NCBI RefSeq assembly: GCF_001557115.1
Contig: NZ_LSKQ01000280.1
Span: forward strand, 1 to 21,819
DNA from: Erythrobacter sp. CCH5-A1
GTDB lineage: Bacteria > Pseudomonadota > Alphaproteobacteria > Sphingomonadales > Sphingomonadaceae
DNA length: 21,819 nt
Direction of reading: 5' to 3'
Part shown: positions 1 through 8,109 of the stretch, in pieces
How positions within the stretch are numbered: position 1 is the stretch's first letter
How the letters are laid out: every line of letters starts with the position of its first letter
Notes under the pieces: generated by a model
Seen by the model: the letters and a program-made list of their open reading frames with translations, nothing else
Told to the model about the DNA's origin: nothing
The model's database searches: none
Made by a program: the position numbers and the translations under genes

Positions 1-302
1 GTTCGGGCACCGTCGACTTTCCGACGCCTATCGGCGTCCGAAACTCTAAACGGTTGCTGAATGGCAGGAATTTTTCGCGACCGAGGTCAAGCTGCCGTGC
101 CGCTTTCGGGATCGCTCATGGCAGGTCGTGGGTGGATTGCGGAAGGGCGGCTAATTTGGATGCGTTCCCCGCAAACTCGCGCGGTTCAGATTGCAGTATT
201 TCACGTCAAGCGCTCATTGAGAGCGGGCCAATATGCGCGTCGCACACCGACAACTCGGCGGGATGGAAATCGGTGTCTTTGCTTCAGCATGATTTGCCCT
301 CT
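1..302. other. Left-edge stretch without a convincing gene
   Basis: No convincing coding region is seen. Short overlapping open frames on the plus strand have no ribosome binding site, no recognisable product and arginine/serine-rich random-looking composition. There is a small perfect inverted repeat at 23-38 (GACGCC, 4-base loop, GGCGTC), which could be the end of a transcript entering from the left, but no T-run follows. Base composition is visibly less GC-rich than from about 1850 onward, like the neighbouring gene. Confidence 0.5.
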
Positions 303-1598
303 TCAGGGCGCATCAATATCCGGGCACTCGTTGGTTAATTCACATAGCCAAGTAGACAAGAGGCGCGCGGACTCGCTCTCCCGTGGTTCAGCGGCCATTC
401 GCTTTTTCATATATGAGGCAAGGACCACTGCATTCTCTTGATTTCGACGAATCACTTCGGAGACGCCGCTCAAATCTTTGATCCGTAGATCGGCGATTAA
501 AGCTCCCAGCAAGGCCCATTCCTCGGCATCGGGCTGCCGCGTTGCAAGCGATTCTATCCAGATGGGCGCAAAGTTGATGGCAGGGTCGTTCCTGGTCCGC
601 GCCGGCTTGGCGAGCGCTTTGCGCAAGTCGGATGCGAGGTCGTCAATTGGACCCCGCCAATCTAGCCCTTCAAGAATATTGGTGTGCTCAGACATCACGC
701 GCGATAGCGCTGCACCTTCTTGTGCAGGAAAGTCGGTCAGCACGTCGCGCACATTCATCATGCCTATATCTCTGAAATCACTCGATATGTATAGTGATTT
801 ACTGAAAGGTTCAGCCAAGATGGTCGTCATCGCGAATGCGCGGCGGAAAACAATGACCCGGTCTGCATCATATATCATCAAGCCTTCGCGCCGCACCGGC
901 TCGGCAACAAAACTGTCCTTGAGCTGCTCGCGCGACAATCGCATCGGATCGATGCGCAATGAGATGTTGTCGAGGATGATATCAGGCTCCTGTTCGACAA
1001 AGTCGGCCTGGACGCACAAATCCCTCGCCAGGCGCGCTTTCCAGGCAATCACGAGAGCTGAACCGTTCTCAGATACCAAGCGGCCGAGTTCGCCGATATC
1101 GACGGTCTCCTTGCCTGCAAGGAGCCAATTCCTCGAATCAAAATCGGCAAGGCTATCCGGCTCTGCGAGCTCTTCTGAAGGCGCCGTGCATTTGCCTTTG
1201 CCTCGCAGACTGAAGCGTGTGAAAGTTCCGTTGGCCCATTTGATCGTGACGCTTTTGACGCCCGGAAGCCGCAAGATTGTAGAGCAATAGGCATCGCATA
1301 TCTGGGCATGTCTCCAAGGGTCTTCGCTTGTCTCACTCGAGCGTTTTATCTGGTGGCCTTTCGACCAGAATCCGTAAAGCTGGACATGGCCCTTTAGCTC
1401 GATCCGACCATCTGGATTTATCGGTGTGACTTTCGCTTTGGCCAGAAGCTGCCGACTGATGGTCCGGCTCCTTTCGGCCAGGATCTCATTCCTACGCTGG
1501 TTATCGTAGATGCAGGCTGCGGGTAGAACGACGAGGCACAGCACCGCGCCAACAATCAGCGGCCATCTACTGGAGCGAATTGAGCCATTATACGCCAC
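303..1598 (-). CDS. Membrane-anchored protein of unknown function
   Basis: I do not recognise this 431-residue protein. Residues about 12-30 are a single hydrophobic segment ending in PAAC. It could be a signal anchor or a poor lipoprotein signal (proline at -3 is not typical of a lipobox). The rest is soluble and would be periplasmic if the N-terminus is an anchor. Cysteines C101 and C105 (CDAYC) are followed by a beta-like stretch around GVKSVTI; C137 and a C-terminal WLCELTNEC give further paired cysteines, so disulfides are possible. The start is a GTG just after an in-frame TGA, with no good Shine-Dalgarno sequence. Codon use is less GC-biased than in all genes to the right, which suggests acquired or fast-evolving DNA. 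A short hairpin (296-309, GCCCT/AGGGC) overlaps the stop but has no T-run. The gene is real by length and coherent composition; the function is unknown. Confidence 0.75.
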   Translation of the reverse strand: MAYNGSIRSSRWPLIVGAVLCLVVLPAACIYDNQRRNEILAERSRTISRQLLAKAKVTPINPDGRIELKGHVQLYGFWSKGHQIKRSSETSEDPWRHAQICDAYCSTILRLPGVKSVTIKWANGTFTRFSLRGKGKCTAPSEELAEPDSLADFDSRNWLLAGKETVDIGELGRLVSENGSALVIAWKARLARDLCVQADFVEQEPDIILDNISLRIDPMRLSREQLKDSFVAEPVRREGLMIYDADRVIVFRRAFAMTTILAEPFSKSLYISSDFRDIGMMNVRDVLTDFPAQEGAALSRVMSEHTNILEGLDWRGPIDDLASDLRKALAKPARTRNDPAINFAPIWIESLATRQPDAEEWALLGALIADLRIKDLSGVSEVIRRNQENAVVLASYMKKRMAAEPRESESARLLSTWLCELTNECPDIDAP

Positions 1599-1998
1599 AT
1601 TTCAGACATATAGCGGAACACAATGAAATGGAAGGCGGCAATCGTGAAACGGCTTGCTACGCTGTTGAAGACTCCCTTCACAAGCGCAGGCTTGGATGCC
1701 AGCTTGCAGTGAGACAAACGGCGATAACCGATCGTCCACTTCGGGGTCGATAGCCTAACAGCAGGTTCTGATTCATCGCGAGCAATAGCCGACATTATCC
1801 GCAGGCCGGCACACCTGCAAAGCACCGCTTTCCTACACGCCCCGGCCCTGTCATTCTCCCTGCATGACTCGCCCCCGCCGCCTGTTCCATCGCGCCGTGA
1901 CCCGTTTGACGGCGCGCGTGTGCAAGGGGCTCTTTTCCCTCTCTGGACAGTGTCTCACGTGTCTCCAACAGCCGCGAAGCTGAACGGAGGCGCGGCGG
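1599..1998. other. Intergenic gap between the orphan gene and tyrC
   Basis: About 400 bases without a supported gene. A minus-strand frame (1556-1825) overlaps the start of the orphan gene and has no family resemblance. A 39-codon basic plus-strand frame at 1864-1983 (MTRPRRLF...) has an ATG but no Shine-Dalgarno sequence. Composition changes near 1850 from mixed to strongly GC-rich, so this gap seems to hold the border of the left-end islet. The upstream region of the orphan gene must lie in its left part, but I see no clear -35/-10 pair. Confidence 0.5.
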
Positions 1999-2907
1999 TC
2001 AGGCTCCGTGCTCTCGCCCGAAGTCGGGCCGCCCGTCGTCCTGGCCCTGCTCGATCACCGCGCGGCGGATGGCGCGGGTGCGGGTGAAGAGGTCGAACAG
2101 CGCGTCGCCGTCGGCCGATCGGATCGCGCGCTGCATCGCGGTCAGGTCCTCGGTGAAGCGGCCGAGCATCTCGAGCACCGCGCCCTTGTTGCTGAGGAAC
2201 ACGTCGCGCCACATCACGGGGTCGGAGGCGGCGATGCGGGTGAAGTCGCGGAAGCCGCCCGCGGAGTACTTGATGACTTCGCTCTGGGTCACGTCCTCGA
2301 GATCGGAGGCGGTGCCGACGATGGTGTAGGCGATGAGGTGCGGGATGTGGCTGGTGACCGCGAGGACAAGGTCGTGGTGGGCGGGGTCCATCGTCTCGAC
2401 CTTCGAGCCGAGCTGCGTCCAGAAGGTGGACAGGGCCTCGATGGCGGCAGGGTCGGCGCCCTCGGGCGGGGTGATGATGCACCAGCGCCCGGCAAAGAGC
2501 GTGGCGAAGCCTGCGTCCGGTCCGGACTGCTCGGTCCCGGCGACGGGGTGGGCGGGGATGACGGTGGCTCCGGGGAGCGCAGCGGCGAGCGCCTCGGCGA
2601 CCGCGGCCTTGGAGGAGCCGACGTCGCTGACGATGGCGTGGGGCGCGAGGCCGGGGGAGATGGCGCGCGCGGCGTCGGCCATGGCGCCGACGGGGACGCA
2701 GAGGATCACGAGGTCGGCGCCTTGGGCGGCGGCCTCGGGGGTGTCGGCGATGGTGTCGGCAAGGCCCCGCTCGGCGGCACGCTGGCGCACGGCGGGGTCG
2801 CGGTCCCAGCCGGTGGTGGCGATGGCGAGGCCCCGCGCCTTGACCGCGAGCCCGATCGAGCCGCCCAGCAGGCCGAGGCCGATGATGGCGAGGCGGCGGA
2901 TGGTCAT
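1999..2907 (-). CDS. tyrC: Prephenate dehydrogenase family protein (TyrA/TyrC type)
   Basis: Cytoplasmic NAD(P)-dependent enzyme that oxidatively decarboxylates prephenate (or dehydrogenates arogenate) in tyrosine synthesis. With the chosen start it has 302 residues, the usual length for the stand-alone enzyme without a chorismate mutase or ACT domain. The Rossmann fold opens with GLGLLGGS (residues 10-17). HPVAGTE (from H120) and the SHIPH segment (H187, H190) match conserved substrate-site regions, followed by the all-helical dimerisation part with [11 protein letters not shown] chose the ATG at 2907 over a GTG at 2922: it has GGAG upstream and forms an ATGA overlap with the hisC stop, implying translational coupling to hisC. 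Prephenate versus arogenate preference cannot be read from the sequence. Confidence 0.93.
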   Translation of the reverse strand: MTIRRLAIIGLGLLGGSIGLAVKARGLAIATTGWDRDPAVRQRAAERGLADTIADTPEAAAQGADLVILCVPVGAMADAARAISPGLAPHAIVSDVGSSKAAVAEALAAALPGATVIPAHPVAGTEQSGPDAGFATLFAGRWCIITPPEGADPAAIEALSTFWTQLGSKVETMDPAHHDLVLAVTSHIPHLIAYTIVGTASDLEDVTQSEVIKYSAGGFRDFTRIAASDPVMWRDVFLSNKGAVLEMLGRFTEDLTAMQRAIRSADGDALFDLFTRTRAIRRAVIEQGQDDGRPDFGREHGA

Positions 2908-4013
2908 GCCGCCACTCCGCACAGTGTGCGCAGGGTGGCGATGACGTCGGTGATGGCCTCGGTGGTGCCGATGGTGATGCGCAGCGCGTTCGGCAGGCCT
3001 TGGCTGGGCAGGTGGCGCACGGCGTATCCGGCCTCGGCCAGCGCCTCGAGGGCCTGCGCCGCGGTGACGACCCCCTCGAAGTGGACGAGGAGGAAGTTGG
3101 CTTCGCTGGGAGAGGCCCAGATGCCGTGGTTGCCCAATGCGGCGATGGCATCGGCGAGGCGCGCGCGTTCGCGGGCGTTGTGCTCGCGGGAGGCGGTGAC
3201 GAAGGACTGGTCGGACAGGGCGGCCGCAGCGGCCTTTTGCCCGCTCACCGAGACGTTGAACGCGCCCCTGAGGCGGTTGACCAGATCGACGAGGTGGGCC
3301 GAGCCGGTGACCCAGCCGACCCGCTCGGAAGCGAGGCCGTAGGCCTTGGAGAAGGTGCGGCTGACCAGCACGTTCTCGTGGCGGGCGGCGAGAGCGAAGG
3401 CGGCGGACTGGAAGGCGGGATCGACGTACTCGCCGTAGGCCTCGTCCACCACCAGCAGCACGTCCGAGGGCAGGCCCGCATGGAGCCGGGCGACCTCGGG
3501 GGGCGGCAGGAAGGTGCCGACGGGGTTGTTGGGGTTGTCGAGCAGCACCACCTGCGTGCGCGAAGTGACTGCCGCGAGGAGCTTGTCGACGCTCGCGGCG
3601 TGCTCTTCGGGTTCGGCGAACACCGGGGTCGCCCCCACCTTCTGCGCCAGGAGCGGGTAGAGCGAGAAGGAGTAGCGGGACATCACCACCTCGTCCCCCG
3701 GCCCGGCGAGCGCCTGCACCGCGCAGTGCAGCAACTCGCCCGAGCCGGTGCCGCAGACGATCAGGTCGGGGTCGAGCCCGTGGACCGCGGCGATCGCCTC
3801 GCGCAGCGCGCGCGCGTCGGGATCAGGGTAGTCGGCCGCGACATGGCCCTGCGCCAACGCGGCCAGCGCGGCGGGACTGGAACCCAATGGGTTCTCGTTG
3901 GCCGACAGCTTGACCAGCGGCTTGCCGGTCGCCGACTTGGACTTGCCGGGGACATAGGCGTGGATCTGCGCGATCCAGGGTTTGGGCCAGGGTTTGGGCT
4001 CGCGTCTCGACAT
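2904..4013 (-). CDS. hisC: Histidinol-phosphate aminotransferase (class I/II aminotransferase)
   Basis: PLP-dependent aminotransferase, 369 residues, the normal length of HisC. It converts imidazole acetol phosphate plus glutamate to histidinol phosphate. Visible fold-type I landmarks are SANENPLG near the N-terminus, NPNNPVG (160-166), the cofactor aspartate in VVDEAYGE (D190), the Schiff-base lysine in [16 protein letters not shown] (K223), and the carboxylate-binding arginine in LRITIGT. It is followed at once by tyrC. HisC-type enzymes can also transaminate aromatic keto acids, so this copy may serve tyrosine/phenylalanine synthesis as well as, or instead of, histidine; that is inference from context. 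No other his genes are in the window. The N-terminus carries a perfect 12-bp tandem duplication (3975-3998) giving PKPWPKPW. The ATG at 4013 has no clear Shine-Dalgarno sequence. Confidence 0.9.
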   Translation of the reverse strand: MSRREPKPWPKPWIAQIHAYVPGKSKSATGKPLVKLSANENPLGSSPAALAALAQGHVAADYPDPDARALREAIAAVHGLDPDLIVCGTGSGELLHCAVQALAGPGDEVVMSRYSFSLYPLLAQKVGATPVFAEPEEHAASVDKLLAAVTSRTQVVLLDNPNNPVGTFLPPPEVARLHAGLPSDVLLVVDEAYGEYVDPAFQSAAFALAARHENVLVSRTFSKAYGLASERVGWVTGSAHLVDLVNRLRGAFNVSVSGQKAAAAALSDQSFVTASREHNARERARLADAIAALGNHGIWASPSEANFLLVHFEGVVTAAQALEALAEAGYAVRHLPSQGLPNALRITIGTTEAITDVIATLRTLCGVAA

Positions 4014-4068
4014 GGGAGCGCCGCGATAGCCAGTTTGGCTTGCCGAATACAGCGCGAAAACGCTGCGG

Positions 4069-4099
4069 CCCCCGCGGTGCCGATTGACACGAGCGGGGG
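4069..4099 (+). promoter_or_regulatory. Hairpin in the metX leader
   Basis: The 108-bp gap between the divergent hisC and metX starts holds a GC-rich inverted repeat: CCCCCGC (4069-4075) pairs with GCGGGGG (4093-4099), and GTG (4077-4079) can extend the stem with CAC (4088-4090). It ends 22 bases before the metX ATG, which lacks an obvious Shine-Dalgarno sequence. It could be a leader control element or only a chance GC stem. It does not show the GCUAAA-type core I would expect in a SAM-II riboswitch. Confidence 0.3.
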
Positions 4100-4121
4100 G
4101 CTACCCCAAGTCCCACGGCCC

Positions 4122-5222
4122 ATGAACGCCGCGCCGCCCGTCTCCCCGGTCTACAAGCTCCCTCACCCCCTGCCGCTCGACAGCGGACAGGTGCTCGAGG
4201 GCTGCGAGATTGCCTACGAGACCTACGGGACGCTCGCAGGCGACAAGGGCAATGCGGTGCTGGTCTGCCATGCGCTGACCGGCGACCAGTATCTGGCTAG
4301 CCCCCACCCGATCACCGGCAAGCCCGGCTGGTGGGAGCGGATGGTCGGCCCCGGAAAGCCGATCGACACGGACCGCCACTTCGTGATCTGCGCCAACGTC
4401 ATCGGCTCCTGCATGGGATCGAGCGGCCCGGCGAGCCTCGCGCCCGACGGCGCACCTTACGCGATGCGCTTCCCCGTCATCACCATTCGCGACATGGTGC
4501 GCGGGCTGGTGGCCTTGCTCGACGGGCTCGGGATCGAGCGCTTGCACGCTGTCGTCGGTGGGTCGATGGGCGGGATGCAGGCGCTGAGCCTTGCCGCCAA
4601 CTGGCCCGGGCGCGCCGCACGCGTGCTGGTGATCGCCTCGACCGCGCGCCACTCGGCGCAGAACATCGCCTTCCACGAGGTCGGGCGGCAGGCCATCATG
4701 GCCGATCCCGCGTGGAATGGGGGCGACTATTACGACGCCCTGTCCAAGCCCGACAACGGCCTCGCCGTGGCGCGGATGGCGGCGCATATCACCTATCTTT
4801 CGGAAGCGGGGCTGACCGAGAAATTCGGCCGCCGGTTGCAGGACCGCGAAGCCAAGGGCTTCAACTTCGATGCCGAGTTCCAGGTGGAAAGCTACCTGCG
4901 CTACCAGGGCACCGGCTTCACCCGCCGCTTCGACGCGAACAGCTACCTCTACATCACCCGCGCGATGGACTATTTCGACATCGCCGAAGAGCATGGCGGC
5001 AAGCTCGCTGACGCCTTTCGCGGCACCGAGGCGCGCTTCTGCATCGTCAGCTTCGATACGGACTGGCTCTACCCCACCGCCGAAAGCCGCCACGTGGTCC
5101 ACGCGCTGAACGCGGCGGGGGCGAAAGTCAGCTTCGTCGAGCTTTCGGCGCCGCACGGGCACGACAGCTTCCTGCTCGAACACGACCAGCTCGACCGGGT
5201 GGTGAAGGGGTTTGTCGAATGA
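4122..5222 (+). CDS. metX: Homoserine O-acyltransferase (MetX family)
   Basis: Alpha/beta-hydrolase-fold enzyme of 366 residues that acylates homoserine, the committed step of methionine synthesis. The nucleophile elbow is GGSMGG with S148; the acid is D314 in DTDWLYP and the base H347 in HGHDSF, completing the family triad. YETYG and LTGD near the N-terminus and a long lid region (residues about 180-290) also fit MetX. The ATG at 4122 sits just before the conserved N-terminal beta strand; the open frame continues far upstream but only through sequence antisense to hisC. The stop overlaps the metW start (ATGA). Members of this family may use acetyl-CoA or succinyl-CoA, and I cannot decide the acyl donor here. 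Confidence 0.95.
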   Translation: MNAAPPVSPVYKLPHPLPLDSGQVLEGCEIAYETYGTLAGDKGNAVLVCHALTGDQYLASPHPITGKPGWWERMVGPGKPIDTDRHFVICANVIGSCMGSSGPASLAPDGAPYAMRFPVITIRDMVRGLVALLDGLGIERLHAVVGGSMGGMQALSLAANWPGRAARVLVIASTARHSAQNIAFHEVGRQAIMADPAWNGGDYYDALSKPDNGLAVARMAAHITYLSEAGLTEKFGRRLQDREAKGFNFDAEFQVESYLRYQGTGFTRRFDANSYLYITRAMDYFDIAEEHGGKLADAFRGTEARFCIVSFDTDWLYPTAESRHVVHALNAAGAKVSFVELSAPHGHDSFLLEHDQLDRVVKGFVE

Positions 5223-5821
5223 CGCGCCCTTCAACCTCTCTCCGCCCCGATCTTGCCGCGATCGCCGCCCATGTCGCGCCCGGCAGCCGGGTGCTCGACA
5301 TCGGCTGCGGGGACGGGGCGCTGATGGCGGAACTGGAGGCGACGAGCGGCTGCGATGCGCGGGGGATGGAACTGGACGGCGCGCTGGTGGAACGCTGCGT
5401 CGCGCGCGGCCTCAGCGTGGTGCAGGGCGATGCAAACCTCGACCTCGCCAATTACCCCGACAAGGCCTTCGACTACGCGATCCTCAGCCAGACGCTGCAG
5501 ACTGCGACCCGGCCCGACCTGATGCTCGATGAGCTGCTGCGAGTGGGCCGCCGCGCCTTCGTGTCGTTCCCCAACTTCGCCCACTGGCGCACCCGCGCCG
5601 CGCTGCTGGTGGGCGGGCGGATGCCAGTCACCCGCGCGCTGCCGGTGAGCTGGTACGAGACCGAGAACATCCACCACGTCACGGTCGAGGATTTCCGCGA
5701 CCTTGCGAAGATGAAGGGCGCTAAGGTCGAACGCGCGTGGTTCTTTTCGAACGAGAAACAGATCGGCGCGCCAGCGGCAAACTGGCGCGCCGAATTCGCG
5801 GTGTTTGAATTAAGTCGGTGA
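5219..5821 (+). CDS. metW: Methionine biosynthesis protein MetW
   Basis: SAM-dependent methyltransferase-fold protein of 200 residues, the usual MetW size. Motif I is VLDIGCGDG (25-33), followed by the acidic strand (GMELDG) and the QTLQT segment typical of MetW. The family is almost always found next to metX and is needed for its full function in several proteobacteria; its exact chemistry is not settled. Here it overlaps metX by four bases (ATGA), so the two are very probably translated together. A GC-rich hairpin (5830-5847) follows the stop. Confidence 0.93.
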   Translation: MTRPSTSLRPDLAAIAAHVAPGSRVLDIGCGDGALMAELEATSGCDARGMELDGALVERCVARGLSVVQGDANLDLANYPDKAFDYAILSQTLQTATRPDLMLDELLRVGRRAFVSFPNFAHWRTRAALLVGGRMPVTRALPVSWYETENIHHVTVEDFRDLAKMKGAKVERAWFFSNEKQIGAPAANWRAEFAVFELSR

Positions 5822-5829
5822 TTTGCGGC

Positions 5830-5847
5830 CGCTCGCGTCAGCGAGCG
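5830..5847. terminator. Hairpin between the convergent metW and VOC genes
   Basis: Perfect inverted repeat CGCTCGC, loop GTCA, GCGAGCG, placed eight bases after the metW stop and eight bases before the end of the convergent VOC gene. A stem in this place could end transcription from both sides. There is no T-run on either strand, so an intrinsic terminator is only possible. Confidence 0.45.
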
Positions 5848-5854
5848 CGCTAAC

Positions 5855-6247
5855 TCAGCCCGCCCTATGCAGCATGCACAGCTTGTGGCCGTCGAGGTCG
5901 CGGACATAGCCGAGGTTAAGCGTCCCCATCGCGCCGGTGCGCGGGCCGGGGGCGTCTTCGATCGAGGTGCCGCCTGCGGCCACGGCCGCATCGTGGAAGG
6001 CCTGCACCTGCTCGAGGCTGTCGCACGCAAAGCCGATGGTCGAGCCGTTGGAGCAGGTCGCTGCCTCGTTGTTGATCGGCTCGCTGATCGAGAACATTCC
6101 GCCATTGTGCATCCAGAAGGCGCGCTTGTGCCCCGTGCTGGCGACATTGATCATCCCCGGCCCCGCGCCGAGCGTGGCGAGCACCTTGTCGTAGAATTCC
6201 TTGGCGGCGTCGAAATTGCTCGTGCCGAGCATGATGTGGCTGAACAT
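5855..6247 (-). CDS. VOC superfamily protein (glyoxalase/bleomycin-resistance fold)
   Basis: A 130-residue single-module vicinal-oxygen-chelate protein. It opens with the standard first strand FSHIMLGTSNFDAAKEFY and ends with the YVRDLDGHKLCMLH strand. H4 in the first strand and the FACDS and DLDGHK segments lie where metal ligands occur in metal-binding members. Such proteins include lyases, dioxygenases and antibiotic-binding proteins, so the substrate cannot be named. The ATG at 6247 is preceded by a strong AGGAGAGG. The gene stands alone on the minus strand, convergent with metW and divergent from the small exported protein gene. Confidence 0.88.
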   Translation of the reverse strand: MFSHIMLGTSNFDAAKEFYDKVLATLGAGPGMINVASTGHKRAFWMHNGGMFSISEPINNEAATCSNGSTIGFACDSLEQVQAFHDAAVAAGGTSIEDAPGPRTGAMGTLNLGYVRDLDGHKLCMLHRAG

Positions 6248-6357
6248 GGGTGTGCCTCTCCTCTGGTAAGGTGGGTTGCGGATTAGGACGGATTGCGCAG
6301 GGCTGCAATGCGGTTTCCGGTAGCCTCCGGTTCATCTTGGAGGGCATAGACAAAATC

Positions 6358-6756
6358 ATGCTCACCCCCCTCCTCGCCGCCGCGCTGGCCATCCAGACCG
6401 CGCCCGAAAGCCCGGTCCCCGCCACGCCCGAGGGCAATGAGGTGGTGACGATCGACCTCCTCCCGCTCGAACATGCTGCCGCCGCACGATGCGCGGTCGC
6501 CTTTGCCACCGTCAGCCGCTGGCAGAGGGAGGGCGATGCGCGGGGGGCGGGCTATCCCGACATTGCCGCAACCGGCGGGCGCGAGTTCTTCGTGCGGGTG
6601 ATGGCCAAGATCATGGAGGACACCGGCCTCGGCCGCGAGGATGTCATCGCGCTGACCACCCGCGCGGCCGACGACAACGAGGCGGCCGGCGGCGCTGAGC
6701 GGGTCAAGGCGATCATGCCGGCCTGCGTGATGATGAAATCGGCCGCGGGATTGTAA
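6358..6756 (+). CDS. Small exported protein of unknown function
   Basis: A 132-residue hypothetical protein. The first residues (MLTPLLAAALAIQTAPES) form a short hydrophobic segment that could be a signal peptide ending near AIQTA. The remainder is mostly helical-looking, with two cysteines, one in RCAVAF and one in PACVMM near the C-terminus, that could form a disulfide in the periplasm. The ATG at 6358 was chosen over an upstream in-frame ATG at 6250 because of the signal-like N-terminus and the TTGGAGGG upstream. Small proteins with a cysteine near each end look familiar from sphingomonads, but I know of no function. Confidence 0.7.
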   Translation: MLTPLLAAALAIQTAPESPVPATPEGNEVVTIDLLPLEHAAAARCAVAFATVSRWQREGDARGAGYPDIAATGGREFFVRVMAKIMEDTGLGREDVIALTTRAADDNEAAGGAERVKAIMPACVMMKSAAGL

Positions 6757-6834
6757 GACAGCGGACATATCCCCCGCGGGCACGGCCTAGGATGCTGGAT
6801 TCGCTGCGCCGGACAGGGCATGAAGCGGGGCACC

Positions 6835-7503
6835 ATGTGGCTGCTTTACCAATTCCCCCTTTGCCCCTTCAGCCGCAAGATCCGGCTGCTGCTGAGCGAG
6901 AAGAACATCCCCTTCGAGCTGGTGCGCGAGGACCCCTGGGCGGCTTCCGACTACTTCTTCAACCTCAATCCTGCCGGCCGCACCCCGGTGATCGCCGACA
7001 AGGAGCGCGGCATCACCATCCCCGATAGCCGCGCAATCGCGGAATATTTCGAGGAGACGGTCGATCGCAATCCGATGATCAACGGCACCGCCGTCCAGCG
7101 CGCCGAAATCCGCAGGCTGGTCGCGCTGTTCGACGAGAATTTCTACGCCGACGTCACCGCCCCCCTGCTGTCGGAACGCATGAAGAAGCGCATTCTGCGC
7201 CAGCCTCCCGACAGCGGCGCGCTGCGCAACGCGATGAAGATGGCGCACGGGCATCTCGACTATCTCGACTGGCTGATCGACAACCGCCCGTGGGTTGCAG
7301 GTTCCACGATGAGCCTTGCCGATCTGGCGGCGGCAGCGCAGATCTCGGTCGCGGATTACCTCGGCGGGATCGACTGGGCGGGGCACGAGCAGACCCGCGG
7401 GTGGTACGCGGTGTTCAAGAGCCGCCCGAGCTTCCGTCCCCTCCTCACCGAACGGATGGACGTGATCAAGCCGCCCCCGCACTACGCGCTGCTGGACGGG
7501 TAA
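6835..7503 (+). CDS. Glutathione S-transferase family protein
   Basis: A 222-residue GST-fold protein. The N-terminal thioredoxin-like half has a CPFS motif (C10-S13) after the first strand, NPAGRTPVI with the cis-proline, and a PDSRAIAEYF segment where the glutathione gamma-glutamyl contact (Ser) is expected. The C-terminal helical half includes SLADLAAAAQISVADYLG, matching the N-capping box region. A cysteine at the active position suggests a thiol-transferase-like or omega/beta-type chemistry, not the serine or tyrosine type; the substrate is unknown. An in-frame ATG at 6820 would add five residues; I prefer 6835 because the fold starts there. MsrB follows 72 bases downstream, so a shared stress role is possible. 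Confidence 0.88.
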   Translation: MWLLYQFPLCPFSRKIRLLLSEKNIPFELVREDPWAASDYFFNLNPAGRTPVIADKERGITIPDSRAIAEYFEETVDRNPMINGTAVQRAEIRRLVALFDENFYADVTAPLLSERMKKRILRQPPDSGALRNAMKMAHGHLDYLDWLIDNRPWVAGSTMSLADLAAAAQISVADYLGGIDWAGHEQTRGWYAVFKSRPSFRPLLTERMDVIKPPPHYALLDG

Positions 7504-7549
7504 GTAACGAAAGCCACATCGCTTGCGTAATGCCACTCTCGGCCCGATA

Positions 7550-7568
7550 TTGGCGCCAACGAGAGAGG
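7550..7568 (+). promoter_or_regulatory. Palindrome and ribosome binding site before msrB
   Basis: A perfect 10-bp palindrome TTGGCGCCAA (7550-7559) lies next to a strong Shine-Dalgarno GAGAGAGG (7561-7568), seven bases before the msrB ATG. The ribosome site fixes the start. The palindrome could be an operator half-site or chance. Confidence 0.45.
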
Positions 7569-7575
7569 TATCCCC

Positions 7576-7983
7576 ATGACCGACGATCCCCGCACCATCA
7601 CCGACGCCGAATGGCGCGAAAAGCTCACCCCGATGCAGTATCACATCCTGCGCGAGGCCGGGACCGAGCGCGCCTTCACCGGCGAATACGACAAGTTCTA
7701 CGACGAGGGCGAATACCACTGCGCCGCCTGCGGCACCCAGCTGTTCTACTCGACCGCCAAGTACAATTCCGGCTGCGGCTGGCCCGCCTTCACCAAGCCC
7801 GCCGACGAGGAGGTGATCGAGGAGCACCGCGACACCTCCTACGGCATGATCCGCACCGAAGTGCGCTGCGGCAAGTGCGGCGGACATCTCGGCCATGTCT
7901 TCCCTGACGGTCCGCCCGAGCAAGGGGGGCTGCGCTATTGCATCAATTCGGCCGCGCTAATCTTCACGCCGCACAGCGCGTAA
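7576..7983 (+). CDS. msrB: Peptide-methionine (R)-S-oxide reductase MsrB
   Basis: A 135-residue single-domain MsrB, which reduces the R-epimer of methionine sulfoxide in proteins using thioredoxin. Two CxxC pairs (C49/C52 and C98/C101) form the structural zinc site. SGCGWPAF (with C67, a candidate resolving cysteine), the GHLGHVF segment and RYCINSAAL with the catalytic C122 are all present, so the enzyme looks intact. A strong GAGAGAGG ribosome site precedes the ATG. No msrA is in the window. There is no signal peptide, so the enzyme should be cytoplasmic. Confidence 0.97.
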   Translation: MTDDPRTITDAEWREKLTPMQYHILREAGTERAFTGEYDKFYDEGEYHCAACGTQLFYSTAKYNSGCGWPAFTKPADEEVIEEHRDTSYGMIRTEVRCGKCGGHLGHVFPDGPPEQGGLRYCINSAALIFTPHSA

Positions 7984-8109
7984 GGCTGGCGCCCTCGCGC
8001 ATCGGGGAGGGCCGCGCAAACACGGGTTCATTCCCGGTTACAACTTGCCTATGCAGGGGGCCGCTTTGCGCGCCGTTTCCCGGCGGCGTGACATCAGGTG
8101 GGCCGAGGC

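Noticed and set aside
54..441. Two overlapping plus-strand frames at the left edge
   Set aside because: No ribosome site and no family resemblance; both run past 303 into sequence antisense to the end of the orphan gene.
1864..1983. 39-codon basic plus-strand frame
   Set aside because: No Shine-Dalgarno sequence and no known family; could be chance. Kept only as a remark in the gap entry.
3000..4121. Upstream extension of metX through hisC
   Set aside because: It is antisense to hisC, and the MetX family starts near [12 protein letters not shown] at 4122.
8020..8045. GGGTTCATTCCC resembling a tRNA T-arm
   Set aside because: The loop is one base short, and no acceptor, D or anticodon arms are found nearby.
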